Origin: Candidatus Eiseniibacteriota bacterium
GTDB lineage: Bacteria; Orphanbacterota; Orphanbacteria; Orphanbacterales; Orphanbacteraceae
Direction: 5' to 3'
DNA: 64,000 nucleotides
NCBI GenBank assembly: GCA_024276995.1
Contig: JAJRWB010000041.1
Coordinates: 62,001 to 126,000 of the forward strand
In this document: positions 27,183 through 36,059 of the stretch, piece by piece
Layout: each line of letters begins with the position of its first letter
How positions within the stretch are numbered: the first letter of the stretch is position 1
The notes under the pieces: generated by a model
What the model was told of the DNA's origin: nothing
Databases searched by the model: none
The model's input: only the letters and a program-made list of their open reading frames with translations
Position numbers and translations under genes: made by a program

Positions 27183-28642
27183 GGGAGTGCCTCCATCCTC
27201 TCCGCCTTGTTCGAGGCCGCGCCCCGGTCCACCTCTCTTCGTGTCGATCGTTTTCCCGGTCGCAGGGGCGCCGCCGATGCAAGTGTTTCGTCGAACGGGG
27301 AGGTCATCGCGACGCCGTCCATCTCCCGGGGAATCACCTCGCCGAGAAGGCGGAGCACCGTGGGGGCGATGTCGAGAAGTCTCTCCTCCTTCCCCCGGAC
27401 ACCCTTTTTCACATGGGGCCCGCGAAGGATGAGTATCCCCTCGTCGTCGTGGTACGCCGAGAAGGTGTACGACGGAGGACGGAAGAGAGAGCCGCCCTCC
27501 TTGTCGGACCACCGTGAGAAGAAGTAGTGTCCCGCCGGTTCGAAGAGGAGATCGGGGGCGTCGTCGAGCGCAGGGCCGTCGTAGATCTCGCTCCTGTGAT
27601 AGACATTCTTCACGACAATCGCGCCCGTGGCGTCGTCGCGCAGTGCCAGGAGCTTTCTCTTCAGCTCCTCGACGAGCGCATCATACTCCCGGCCCGGTTC
27701 GACCACCCCTTCGGGAAAGACGCCCCGCGTGTTGATCGTCATCCGCCCGCCGAGATTGGTGAAGTAAAGGACTCTCGACCGGCGCGGATCGCTGTCGCAG
27801 TAGCCTTCCTCGCAAAGCCAGCGGAGCACGGGCAGGTCCCGGTCGACGCGCCGGAAACCGTGGTCGGAAAGGATGATGAGCACCGTGCCGTCGTCGGCCG
27901 CGTCGGCGAACTCGCCGATCATCTCGTCGATGCGGATCCAGAAATCGCGGATCGCGTTTCCGAAGCGTGCCTTGAGATCGTCGTCGATCGTGCGGTTTCC
28001 CGGATCCATGAATTTCCAGAAGAAGTGCTGCGTCTTGTCAAGTCCCATGAAGACGCACCAGAACAGCTCCCAATCGTCTTGTCGAAAACGAGCGATCGCC
28101 TCGCGGAAACGCGCTTCCCTCGTGGCGATCAGGTTCGCGAGAAACGCCTCTTCGCCGCCGGGAGGGAGCGACTCGCCGTAACGGTCGAGCCGCCAGCCGC
28201 TCAGATCATCTTCGAGGCCGGCCGGGCTGGTGAAACCGGTCTTCTCCACGTAAGGGAAGCCGCCGATCATGACACCGTCGATCGAGTCGGGTGGTGTGGT
28301 GAGAGGAACGGTGATCACCACCGACCGGCGATTCGATTCGGTGAGATACTCCCACACGCCTTTCGCCCTCCGGTCGAGCGCCGTGGCGGGGACGGTGCGG
28401 AAGCGTTCGCGGTCGACGAGTTCGAAGTCGAAAATGCCGTGGCGACCGGGGTTGACGCCGGTGACGGCGCTCGTCCATGCGGGCGCGGAGAGGGGAGGGA
28501 TCACCGAGCGGAGCGTGGCGGAATAACCTTCGGCGCGCATCCGGGCGAGATTCGGGAGGAGCCCTTCGTCGAGCCACGGTTCGATCAGGTCGAAGTCGGC
28601 GCCGTCGAGACCGATGAGCGCCACGCGCATTCTCGTCGGCAT
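27170..28642 (-). CDS. type I phosphodiesterase/nucleotide-pyrophosphatase-like protein (AlkP superfamily), probable lipoprotein
   Basis: About 490 residues from the ATG at 28642. Motifs of the PF01663-like branch are clear: VALIGLDGADFDLIEPWLDEG with the first metal Asp, PPLSAPAWTSAVTGVNPGRH with Thr as nucleophile, IILSDHGFRR with Asp-His, and YHDDEGILILRGPHVKKG with the last His. The C-terminus ends RMEALPYLR, a variant of the ALGY tail. Directly upstream and in frame (28720-28643) lies a hydrophobic leucine run ending in Leu-Pro-Ser-Cys, a textbook lipobox. No ATG, GTG or TTG in that frame can start it sensibly. The real start is therefore unclear, possibly because of a lesion or a non-standard start. 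It follows the TonB receptor gene after a hairpin. Confidence 0.8.
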   Translation of the reverse strand: MPTRMRVALIGLDGADFDLIEPWLDEGLLPNLARMRAEGYSATLRSVIPPLSAPAWTSAVTGVNPGRHGIFDFELVDRERFRTVPATALDRRAKGVWEYLTESNRRSVVITVPLTTPPDSIDGVMIGGFPYVEKTGFTSPAGLEDDLSGWRLDRYGESLPPGGEEAFLANLIATREARFREAIARFRQDDWELFWCVFMGLDKTQHFFWKFMDPGNRTIDDDLKARFGNAIRDFWIRIDEMIGEFADAADDGTVLIILSDHGFRRVDRDLPVLRWLCEEGYCDSDPRRSRVLYFTNLGGRMTINTRGVFPEGVVEPGREYDALVEELKRKLLALRDDATGAIVVKNVYHRSEIYDGPALDDAPDLLFEPAGHYFFSRWSDKEGGSLFRPPSYTFSAYHDDEGILILRGPHVKKGVRGKEERLLDIAPTVLRLLGEVIPREMDGVAMTSPFDETLASAAPLRPGKRSTRREVDRGAASNKAERMEALPYLR

Positions 28643-28727
28643 GGGCGCTTTGCCGTCGCACGATGGAAGCGTCGCCGCGACGAGGAGGAGGAGAAGAAGG
28701 AGACGAAGCGCCCGGCGACAAACGACA

Positions 28728-28756
28728 ACCCTCTTCCGGGGCGGGCGGAAGAGGGT
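28728..28756 (-). terminator. hairpin after the TonB receptor gene
   Basis: A perfect 11-bp inverted repeat (28728-28738 with 28746-28756, 7-nt loop) lies 22 nt after the receptor stop codon. On the minus strand it is followed by TGTCGTTTGTCG, a moderate T-run. It separates the receptor from the AlkP-type gene and may attenuate read-through. Confidence 0.6.
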
Positions 28757-28778
28757 CGTGAAAAACCGCGCGGTCGTC

Positions 28779-30770
28779 CTACTGGAAGTCGTACCCAAGC
28801 GCCATCGAGATCTTCCGCTTGATGGTGGTGTACATCGGGTATTCATACCGGTCCTTGTCGAGCAGATTCTGAATCGAAACTTTCGCCGTGATACCGCCGT
28901 CGAACTCCTTCGATGCCGCCACGTCGATAGTCCAGTAGTCATCCACCGGCACGGAGGTGATTTCCTGGTACGCCACGGAGGAGACGTAGCGGAAGCGGGT
29001 GTCCAGGTTGACGTTTCCAAGGTACCGGAAGCCGCCGCTCACCTTGTGATTCGGCGCGTTCTTCCATTCCTGCTCGACGCCGTCGTTACCGAGAATCCGA
29101 GCCTGCTGGTAAGTGTAATTCAGAAACGCCGAGACGCGAGGGGTGAAATATCTTTTCACTTCCGTCTCCACGCCCGACACGGTGACCTTGTCACCCGTGT
29201 TCCCGAAGCCGAGGTTCAGTGATTCGTCGGTCGATTCGTACACGATGTAGCCGACGTTGTTCTCCACTTCGTGGCGAAACCCCTCGATGTCGATTAACGT
29301 CGCCTCCCCCGGCGTGAGGCGCATGCCCGCCTCGTAGGCGAGCAGCCTCTCCGGCTCGAGGAGCTTCCCGTCGATCGTCTCGCCTCCCTCGGTGACGGCG
29401 CCGATCGCCGATCCCTTGAACCAACCGCCCGGCCAGGCGACGTAGTAATAGTTCTCGTCGAACGCCGGCCTGCGGAAGGACGACCCGGCGCTGATACGGA
29501 TGTTCATGAGCGACGGGACGGCCCATACGTTGAGGGCGGCCTTCGGCGAGATGACCCCGTCGAGGGAGTCCCATTTGTCGAACCGTCCGCCGACGGTGAT
29601 GCCGATACGGTTATGGAAGAGACGCAGTTCCTCTTGGAGGAACGCCGAGTAGAGACGATCGTTTTCATCATAGACATACGGCGTCTCATTGGCGATGTCG
29701 CGGCTCGCCTCGAGGTAGGAACTGCTCACGCCTCCGACAAAAGTGCTGTGTTCGAAGCGGCTGAGAATGTACTGCGTCTCCACGTCGAGAGCGCCGCCTT
29801 TCTCCACCTTATACTTGTAGACGTATTCCTCTCCATTCCACTTCCAGTTTTCCTGGCCGAGGTTCCTGTACGCCATGCGCACGAGGAATCTGTCCGCACC
29901 GATTCGCCGTGTGAGTTGGTTGTTCACATAGAACGTTTGCTTTTCCGATTTGTCGATGCTGTTGTCGCCGGGACTCGGGTTGTATCCTTCCCTGTCCGAC
30001 GAATAGCCGCCCACGCTGCTGAAGGCGATATTGTCTTCATCATAGTCGAGACGGAATGTTCCCATATAGACGTTCGCCCAGTCCTTGAGCCCGTAATTTG
30101 GCGCCACCGTCTCGGCATCGGGGGTCTCGGCGTCTCCCTTCGATTCGGTCTGGGTGAAGCTGCCGCCCACGGCGATATTCCACCCTCCCTCGAGTCTCTT
30201 CGTCACCTGCGCGCCGAACAGCCCCGCCCCGCGCTCGCCGTAACTCATTGCTGCATCGGTGGTGCGCGACTTCGCGTCCCTGGTGATGATATTGATCACC
30301 CCGACGAGGGCGTCGGCGCCGTAAAGGGAGGACGCCGACCCCCGGACCACTTCGATTCTCTCTATGTCCCTCATCGCCAGTGGGAGGGTGGGCCACTGCA
30401 TTCCGCCGTACGGCACGACGTTCACCGTCTGCCCGTCGATCGCCACGAGCATTTTCGGCGTCTCGTCGTAGGCGAAACCGCGCGCCGCCACGTCCATGTC
30501 GGTATACGTTTTCGTATAGCCGTCCATGCCGACCACGTACTGGAGGAGTTCCGGTATATTCTGGGCGGGCGAATACTCGATCTCCTCGCTGGTGATGATC
30601 GAAATCGCCGACGGTGATTCGAGAAGACTCTGGGGATATTTCGACGCGGACACCACCTCGATGTTCATCAGCTCGTCGAGGGATAGCGTCGTCAGGTCGT
30701 CCGCCGCCGCCGCCGGTGAGAATAAGGCGAGGAGGGAAACGACGGCGAGGAACGTGCGGGCCGATTTCAT
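28779..30770 (-). CDS. TonB-dependent outer-membrane receptor (BtuB/iron-siderophore type)
   Basis: The 663-residue protein has a signal peptide (MKSARTFLAVVSLLALFSPA) and a TonB box-like region near LDELMNIEVVSASK. The plug domain has PSAISIITSEEIEYSPAQNI, ELLQYVVGMDGY and RIEVVRGSASSLYGADALVG. The beta-barrel ends in MALGYDFQ. Unlike the receptor at 3481-5796 it has no N-terminal CarboxypepD domain, so the two probably take different ligands. The plug resembles vitamin B12, siderophore and colicin-type receptors, but no riboswitch or binding-protein gene nearby reveals the ligand. The start at 30770 has AAGGAG 8 nt upstream. The 214-nt spacer to gnd (30771-30984) shows no recognised element. 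Confidence 0.92.
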   Translation of the reverse strand: MKSARTFLAVVSLLALFSPAAAADDLTTLSLDELMNIEVVSASKYPQSLLESPSAISIITSEEIEYSPAQNIPELLQYVVGMDGYTKTYTDMDVAARGFAYDETPKMLVAIDGQTVNVVPYGGMQWPTLPLAMRDIERIEVVRGSASSLYGADALVGVINIITRDAKSRTTDAAMSYGERGAGLFGAQVTKRLEGGWNIAVGGSFTQTESKGDAETPDAETVAPNYGLKDWANVYMGTFRLDYDEDNIAFSSVGGYSSDREGYNPSPGDNSIDKSEKQTFYVNNQLTRRIGADRFLVRMAYRNLGQENWKWNGEEYVYKYKVEKGGALDVETQYILSRFEHSTFVGGVSSSYLEASRDIANETPYVYDENDRLYSAFLQEELRLFHNRIGITVGGRFDKWDSLDGVISPKAALNVWAVPSLMNIRISAGSSFRRPAFDENYYYVAWPGGWFKGSAIGAVTEGGETIDGKLLEPERLLAYEAGMRLTPGEATLIDIEGFRHEVENNVGYIVYESTDESLNLGFGNTGDKVTVSGVETEVKRYFTPRVSAFLNYTYQQARILGNDGVEQEWKNAPNHKVSGGFRYLGNVNLDTRFRYVSSVAYQEITSVPVDDYWTIDVAASKEFDGGITAKVSIQNLLDKDRYEYPMYTTIKRKISMALGYDFQ

Positions 30771-30984
30771 GGATCATCTCCTTGCGTCCCGGCGGGCACA
30801 GGTGTCCGTCCGGTGGGTATCGCGGTTTCCATGAATATCGGCATCGTCCCACTAACGCTTTATCATTTCGCAGCTTACGGGTTTTCCCTGCCGGGGGTGT
30901 GGCGGGCGTGGGCAGGTTTATCCTGTTGAAAATAGACGCGTTATGTTTGTGCGTCCACGCGGCGGCGGGCCCGGGGAGGTGCGC

Positions 30985-32412
30985 TCAATCCTCCCTGCCG
31001 GCGAGCCAGTCGGTGTGGACCGGTTTCCCCTCGGGGTCATCGAGAAGGACGTACGTGTGCGCGCCGAAGGCGTCCCGCTGGGCCTGTGTGAGATTCTGCG
31101 GCAGGCGGGGGGAACGGTAACTGTCGAAGTACATCAGGCTCGCGCCGACGGCGGGCAGGGGGATTCCCCGCCGGATCGCCCCGGCGACGACTCGTCCCCA
31201 CCGTTCCCTTCGGCGGCGGACGGTCTTCCCGATCGTCATGTTCATGAGCAGATTCGGCGGCTCTTCGGCGGAGAGATACGCTTCGCGGATCGTATCGAGC
31301 AGCCGTGCCCTGATGATGCACCCCCCTTTCCAGATTCGCGCCACCTCGGCGAGGTCGACGCGCCATTCGTACCGGCGCGCCGCGGCGGCGATGAGGCTCA
31401 TCCCCTGGGCGTACGAACAGATTCTCGAAGCGTAAAACGCATCGCCCACCGCGTCGATCCATTCGGAGCGATCCCCTTCGAACGGTTCGATATCAGGCGG
31501 CCCGAGAGCGTCGGCGGCGCGGAGACGCTCATCCTTCATACTCGAAAGAACTCTGGCGTCCACCGCCGCGGCGAGGGTGGGAACCGGAACGGCCAGCTCG
31601 AGTGCCGCCTCGGCGGTCCACCGGCCCGTCCCTTTCTGTCCCGCCTTGTCGAGGATCGCCTCCACAAGCGGCCTGCCGGTGATTTCATCCCGCTGGCGAA
31701 GCACGACGGCGCTGATTTCCACGAGAAACGATTCGAGGTCGCCACCGTTCCAGCTCTCGAAGACCGAGGCGATTTCGCCGCTCCTCATGCAAAGACCCCT
31801 GCGGAGGACGTCGTACGTCTCGGCGATAATCTGCATGTCCCCGTACTCGATGCCGTTGTGGACCATCTTGACGAAGTGGCCCGCCCCGTCGGCGCCGACA
31901 TGGGTCACGCAGGGCCCCGCTTCCGTCTTCGCCGCGATCTTCTCGAGCATCGGGCGAAGCCGCTCCCAAGCCGCCCGATCGCCGCCGGGCATGAGGGAGG
32001 GGCCGTGCCGAGCGCCCTCCTCGCCGCCGGAGATTCCCATGCCGACGAAACGGATCGCACGGTGGGCGAGCTCTCTTTCTCTCCGGCGGGTCTCTTGGAA
32101 GCGCGAGTTGCCGCCGTCGACGAGGATGTCCCCCTCTTCGAGAAAAGGGAGAAGCGATTCGATCACGCTGTCGACCGCCTTCCCGGCGGGCACCATGACG
32201 AGAATCCGCCGCGGCGTGTCGAGGGAGCGGACGAATTCCTCCGTCGTCGTCGCGCCGAACAGGGCGTCATGATTCGATTGGGCCGCGCACCGCTCCACCT
32301 TCGCGCGGTCCCTATCGAAAAGGCTCACGCGAAAGCCGTGATCCTCGAAATTGAGGGCGAGATTCGCCCCCATGACGCCGATGCCCACGACGCCGATATC
32401 GCCGTGTTTCAT
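30985..32412 (-). CDS. gnd: 6-phosphogluconate dehydrogenase (decarboxylating)
   Basis: The 475-residue enzyme oxidises 6-phosphogluconate to ribulose 5-phosphate and CO2, making NADPH. The N-terminal Rossmann motif is GVVGIGVMGANLALN. Substrate-site residues occur in FVGMGISGGEEGARHGPSLM and HFVKMVHNGIEYGDMQ (catalytic Lys and Glu). The C-terminal helical domain is full length, ending in the FGAHTYVLLDD-type tail. The ATG overlaps the stop of pgl (ATGA). It is the last gene of the zwf-pgl-gnd operon, so the whole oxidative branch of the pentose phosphate pathway is encoded together. Confidence 0.97.
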   Translation of the reverse strand: MKHGDIGVVGIGVMGANLALNFEDHGFRVSLFDRDRAKVERCAAQSNHDALFGATTTEEFVRSLDTPRRILVMVPAGKAVDSVIESLLPFLEEGDILVDGGNSRFQETRRRERELAHRAIRFVGMGISGGEEGARHGPSLMPGGDRAAWERLRPMLEKIAAKTEAGPCVTHVGADGAGHFVKMVHNGIEYGDMQIIAETYDVLRRGLCMRSGEIASVFESWNGGDLESFLVEISAVVLRQRDEITGRPLVEAILDKAGQKGTGRWTAEAALELAVPVPTLAAAVDARVLSSMKDERLRAADALGPPDIEPFEGDRSEWIDAVGDAFYASRICSYAQGMSLIAAAARRYEWRVDLAEVARIWKGGCIIRARLLDTIREAYLSAEEPPNLLMNMTIGKTVRRRRERWGRVVAGAIRRGIPLPAVGASLMYFDSYRSPRLPQNLTQAQRDAFGAHTYVLLDDPEGKPVHTDWLAGRED

Positions 32413-33140
32413 CGCTCGTTCCCTTCTGTGAGCAATGGAGGAAGATCTGCCGCCGCCGGTTCATCGAGCAGCCACCATCCCCGGCGGGCGAGGCGCGCCG
32501 GCACTCTTTCCGTCGTCGTTTCGGGAGAGAGCACTTCGGCGACCTTATTCGCCTTGTTCTTCCCCCGGGCGAGAACGACCACTCTTCGGGCCGACCGGAT
32601 CACCGGCGGCGTGATGGTGAACCGCCATGGCGGGTCGGCATCGGTTTTCACCGCGACAAAACGCCGCTCCTTCTCGATTAGTGCCGGGGAACCGGGAAAG
32701 AGGGATGCCGTGTGACCATCGGTCCCGATACCGAGGAGGAGAAGATCCACCGCGCCGGGAAGCTCGCGCCCGTAGGCCGCCGCCCTCTCGTTGCGATCGC
32801 CGTCTTCCGGAACACCGTGCAGATTGCCGGGCGGGGCGGTTTTCCCGGGGAAGAGAGAGCGGCGGATCATCGCGTAGTTGCTCTCGGGATGGTCCCGTGG
32901 GACATCCCGTTCATCGCTCAGAAAGAAGTCGGTTTCCTCCCATGGAAACGACCCGATCATCTCTCCATCCCGGAGGCGGCGGTAGACCGGTTCGGGTGTC
33001 GTTCCCCCGGAAAGGGCGATGAAACACCTGCCGCGCTCTCGAACGGCGGAGCGCGCCATGTCGGCCAACATATCCGCCGCGGTTCCGGCGAAGGCGTCGC
33101 CGGCGCACGAAACGATAACACGGTTCCGCGCGTCGCTCAC
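32409..33140 (-). CDS. pgl: 6-phosphogluconolactonase
   Basis: The 243-residue protein hydrolyses 6-phosphogluconolactone between zwf and gnd. Family motifs are CFIALSGGTTPEPVYRRL at the N-terminal sugar-phosphate site, FFLSDERDVPRDHPESNYAM and LLLLGIGTDGHTASLFPGSP, which includes the catalytic His. The start is GTG at 33140, whose GTGA overlaps the zwf stop; a longer upstream frame would run into zwf and is rejected. Both ends overlap neighbours by 4 nt, a sign of tight translational coupling. Confidence 0.95.
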   Translation of the reverse strand: MSDARNRVIVSCAGDAFAGTAADMLADMARSAVRERGRCFIALSGGTTPEPVYRRLRDGEMIGSFPWEETDFFLSDERDVPRDHPESNYAMIRRSLFPGKTAPPGNLHGVPEDGDRNERAAAYGRELPGAVDLLLLGIGTDGHTASLFPGSPALIEKERRFVAVKTDADPPWRFTITPPVIRSARRVVVLARGKNKANKVAEVLSPETTTERVPARLARRGWWLLDEPAAADLPPLLTEGNER

Positions 33141-34687
33141 TTCAGCGCCCGCCAAATCCGGCCGTCGGCGCCGATCAACCGGTCCGCCTCGACCGGTCCG
33201 TCGCTCCCCGGCGCATACGTGCACGGTCTTTCGGTACCCGATTCCCACGTGTCCAGGAGAGGCGTCACGAATTCCCAGCTTCTTTCCACTTCATCCTTTC
33301 GTGCGAAAAGCGTAGCGTCCCCCCTCATGCAGTCGAGGATCAGGCGCTCGTAGGCGTCGCCCACCCTCTGTTGAAACGTCTCGCTGTACGACATGTCCAT
33401 CTTCACCGTTGCCACCTTGATGTCGTCGCCCGGAATCTTCGACGCGAAGCAAAGGCAGATACCCTCGTCGGGCTGGATCCGGAGCACGAGAACATTCGGG
33501 TCGATCTGCCGGCAGACCCCTTCGTGGCCGAACAAGCAGAAGGGAATCCTCTGGAAATGGATCGCAACCTCGGTGACGCGGCTCGTCAGTTTCTTCCCGG
33601 CGCGAAGGTAGAACGGAACTCCCTGCCACCGCCAGTTATCGATGAGCACCCGCAGCGCGGTGAACGTGGGCGTTCTCGAATCGCGGGCCACCCCGTCATT
33701 CTCCCGGTAGCCGTCGTACTGCCCGAACAAGACGGCCTTTCCCATATCGTCCGGCCAGAAGGGACGGAGCGAGCGGAGCACCTGGACTTTCTCGTCGCGA
33801 ATCTCGTCCGCTTTGAACGACACGGGCGGTTCCATGGCGCACAGGGCGAGAACCTGCAGGAGGTGGTTCTGGATGATGTCGCGGAGGACGCCGGTGTTGT
33901 CGTAGAACGCCCCTCTCCCTTCGACACCGATCTCCTCCGCCGCGGTGATCTGCACGTGATCGATATACTTCCGGTTCCAGATCGGCTCGAAAATCGAATT
34001 GCCGAACCGGAAAGTAAGTATATTCTGCACCGTTTCCTTGCCGAGATAGTGATCGATGCGGAACGTCTGGTCCTCGCGCAGCACCCCACCGACGAGCCGA
34101 TTCAATTCCTTCGCGCTCTCGAGATCGCGGCCGAACGGCTTTTCGATGATCACCCGCGACCACGGCCCCTCGCCGCGGCGGCCCGATCGGTGGAGCAGGT
34201 CGGCGTCGCTCAGGTTCCGAACGATCACCGGGAAGAGCCCGGGCGGTGTGGCGAGATAGAAGAGCCGGTTGCCGCCTGTCCCCTTCTCCCGCTCGAGCTC
34301 GGCGAGCGTCTCGCCGAGGGCTCGGTACGTATCGGCGTTGTCGAAATCGCCGCGCACATATTGAAAGCCTGAAACGAGGCACTTCCAGACATCGCCTTGC
34401 GCTTTCGTGCCCGAAAAGAGAGACACCTTTTCGCGGAGGCTGTTCGCGAGGCCGTCACCCGACAAGTCGCGCCGCCCCACGCCGATGAGGGGGAGGCAAT
34501 CGGGGAGCGAGCCCTCCTTCTCGAGATGGTAGAGCGCGGGAATGAGCTTCCGTTCCGCCAGGTCTCCGGTGATTCCGAAGATGACCAGGGAGCACGGCTC
34601 GACTTTTCCGGCGGACACCACAGGCGTGTGCGACGATGTGCGAAGCGTCGGATGGATCTTGCCGGGTGGCGTTCCGTCGGTTGTCAT
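33137..34687 (-). CDS. zwf: glucose-6-phosphate 1-dehydrogenase
   Basis: This 516-residue enzyme oxidises glucose 6-phosphate to the lactone, usually with NADP. The nucleotide site is LVIFGITGDLAERKLIPALY, and the substrate signature is FRIDHYLGKETVQN with the catalytic His. IIEKPFGRDL and the C-terminal beta-sheet domain are intact. The start is the ATG at 34687, preceded by AAAGGAG, with a promoter-like TATACT 30 nt upstream; an in-frame start at 34729 lies before that element and is rejected. The N-terminal 25 residues before the Rossmann fold are a variable extension. It heads the zwf-pgl-gnd operon. Confidence 0.97.
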   Translation of the reverse strand: MTTDGTPPGKIHPTLRTSSHTPVVSAGKVEPCSLVIFGITGDLAERKLIPALYHLEKEGSLPDCLPLIGVGRRDLSGDGLANSLREKVSLFSGTKAQGDVWKCLVSGFQYVRGDFDNADTYRALGETLAELEREKGTGGNRLFYLATPPGLFPVIVRNLSDADLLHRSGRRGEGPWSRVIIEKPFGRDLESAKELNRLVGGVLREDQTFRIDHYLGKETVQNILTFRFGNSIFEPIWNRKYIDHVQITAAEEIGVEGRGAFYDNTGVLRDIIQNHLLQVLALCAMEPPVSFKADEIRDEKVQVLRSLRPFWPDDMGKAVLFGQYDGYRENDGVARDSRTPTFTALRVLIDNWRWQGVPFYLRAGKKLTSRVTEVAIHFQRIPFCLFGHEGVCRQIDPNVLVLRIQPDEGICLCFASKIPGDDIKVATVKMDMSYSETFQQRVGDAYERLILDCMRGDATLFARKDEVERSWEFVTPLLDTWESGTERPCTYAPGSDGPVEADRLIGADGRIWRALK

Positions 34688-34717
34688 CGGGCTGGAACTC
34701 CTTTCCTGTTCTTCTTG

Positions 34718-34723
34718 AGTATA
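34718..34723 (-). promoter_or_regulatory. -10 element of the zwf-pgl-gnd operon
   Basis: On the minus strand TATACT (34723-34718) precedes AAAGGAG and the zwf ATG, giving a leader of about 25 nt. No convincing -35 was seen. Confidence 0.45.
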
Positions 34724-34881
34724 GCCCAATCGCCGCCGCGGATCACGGCGAGGCGACGTGTTGCGTCGCGCACCCTCCCCTGACTACCTTTACTCAGACG
34801 AGGCGGTTTCCCCCCTGCCCGTCTTCGCTCCCTCTCGGGGGCGATACCCGTTACAGGACACCTGATCGAGAGGAGACTCGA

Positions 34882-36027
34882 ATGACCCGTTCCTATATGG
34901 TTCGTATGTCTATATTGATCGTCAGTTCTGTTTCTCTTCTCCTTGTCGCCGTCGGGTGCGGCGACGACGGAAACCCGGCCGGGCCGGGCGACGGTGGCGG
35001 CGACGCCGCCTTCAGGGATTTCTCGTTGACGCTGCGCGGCATGGATCCCCACGTGGGGCGGCTCCTCGTGCTGACCGTGGCGGGCGGCACGTCGGGCAAG
35101 AACGCCCGGACGGGTGGTGTGGAGGCCCGGTTCGTTCTCGACCCTCTTCCCGCGGCGGAGTATGGCCTCTTCGTGCCCGACGGAGTGCCCGAGGGGACTT
35201 TTGATCTCGACTTCTACGCCGACCTGAACGGCAGCGGTTCATACGACGCGCCGCCCATCGATCACGCGTGGAGGATCGCACTCCCGGCGAGCGGGAACGT
35301 TGCAGAGGAGTTCACCCATAACACGACATTCACGGATATCGGCGCGACGCCGCCCGTGGAAGGGGGCGACTTCACGCTCGATCTCAGCGGGCTCGATCCC
35401 CACGTGGGACAGCTCTTCGAATTGAGGGTGATCGAAACGGAAAGCGGCGCCACGGTGGGACAGTACCGGCTCGGGGCGGTTCCGGCTGCGGCGATGACGA
35501 TCACTATCCCCGGAATCATCGCGGACGGCATGGAATACAGCGTCGACTTCTACGCCGACCTGAACGGGAGCGGCGGCTATGACGCTCCTCCCGTCGATCA
35601 CGCCTGGCGCCTGGCCGGCGCCGGCACCTCTTCCGGGCTCGTCCTTTCGTTCAGCCATAGCACGGCATTCACCGATATCGGCTTCACCGAAGGCGGCGGG
35701 CCGATCGAGGAAACTCCGGTGGCGACGTTCACCGAGATCCGGGATGAAATCTTGACGCCGAGCTGTGTCGATGCGGGCTGCCACCCGGGCGGAGGGGCGC
35801 CGATGTCCCTCGCCTCCGGGTCGGCATACGGTAATCTCGTCGACGTCGCCTCGGCGTACGGCATCGATCGCGTCGAGCCGGGGAATTCGGCGGCGAGCGC
35901 CCTCTATCTCAAAGTCGCCGGCGACGCGTCCACCGGGAGCCGGATGCCCCTAGGAAGAGCGGCGCTTTCGACCGACGATATCGACCGGATCGCGGCGTGG
36001 ATCGACGCCGGCGCGAAAAACGACTGA
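34882..36027 (+). CDS. lipoprotein with two repeat domains and a C-terminal cytochrome-like domain
   Basis: The 381-residue protein has a lipoprotein signal (LLLVAVGC, Cys26) followed by a Gly/Asp linker. Two tandem repeats of about 105 residues follow, each running from 'DPHVG.L..L' to FYADLNGSG.YDAPP.DHAWR and TAFTDIG. The last 85 residues resemble the small cytochrome-like domain of environmental phyla: Cys295-X4-Cys300-His301, a Gly-rich segment, and a late Met355 in GSRMPLG as a possible axial ligand. The motif is CX4CH rather than the usual CX2CH; CX4CH hemes are known in tetraheme cytochromes c3. Heme binding is therefore possible but unproven. GAGAGGAG precedes the start. Confidence 0.8.
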   Translation: MTRSYMVRMSILIVSSVSLLLVAVGCGDDGNPAGPGDGGGDAAFRDFSLTLRGMDPHVGRLLVLTVAGGTSGKNARTGGVEARFVLDPLPAAEYGLFVPDGVPEGTFDLDFYADLNGSGSYDAPPIDHAWRIALPASGNVAEEFTHNTTFTDIGATPPVEGGDFTLDLSGLDPHVGQLFELRVIETESGATVGQYRLGAVPAAAMTITIPGIIADGMEYSVDFYADLNGSGGYDAPPVDHAWRLAGAGTSSGLVLSFSHSTAFTDIGFTEGGGPIEETPVATFTEIRDEILTPSCVDAGCHPGGGAPMSLASGSAYGNLVDVASAYGIDRVEPGNSAASALYLKVAGDASTGSRMPLGRAALSTDDIDRIAAWIDAGAKND

Positions 36028-36059
36028 AGTTCCGCGCCGGCGCCGGCCCGATTCGCGGG

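Noticed and set aside
30771-30984. Cobalamin or c-di-GMP riboswitch upstream of the TonB receptor
   Set aside because: Pieces such as GGGAAAACCCG look suggestive, but the conserved boxes and their order are missing.
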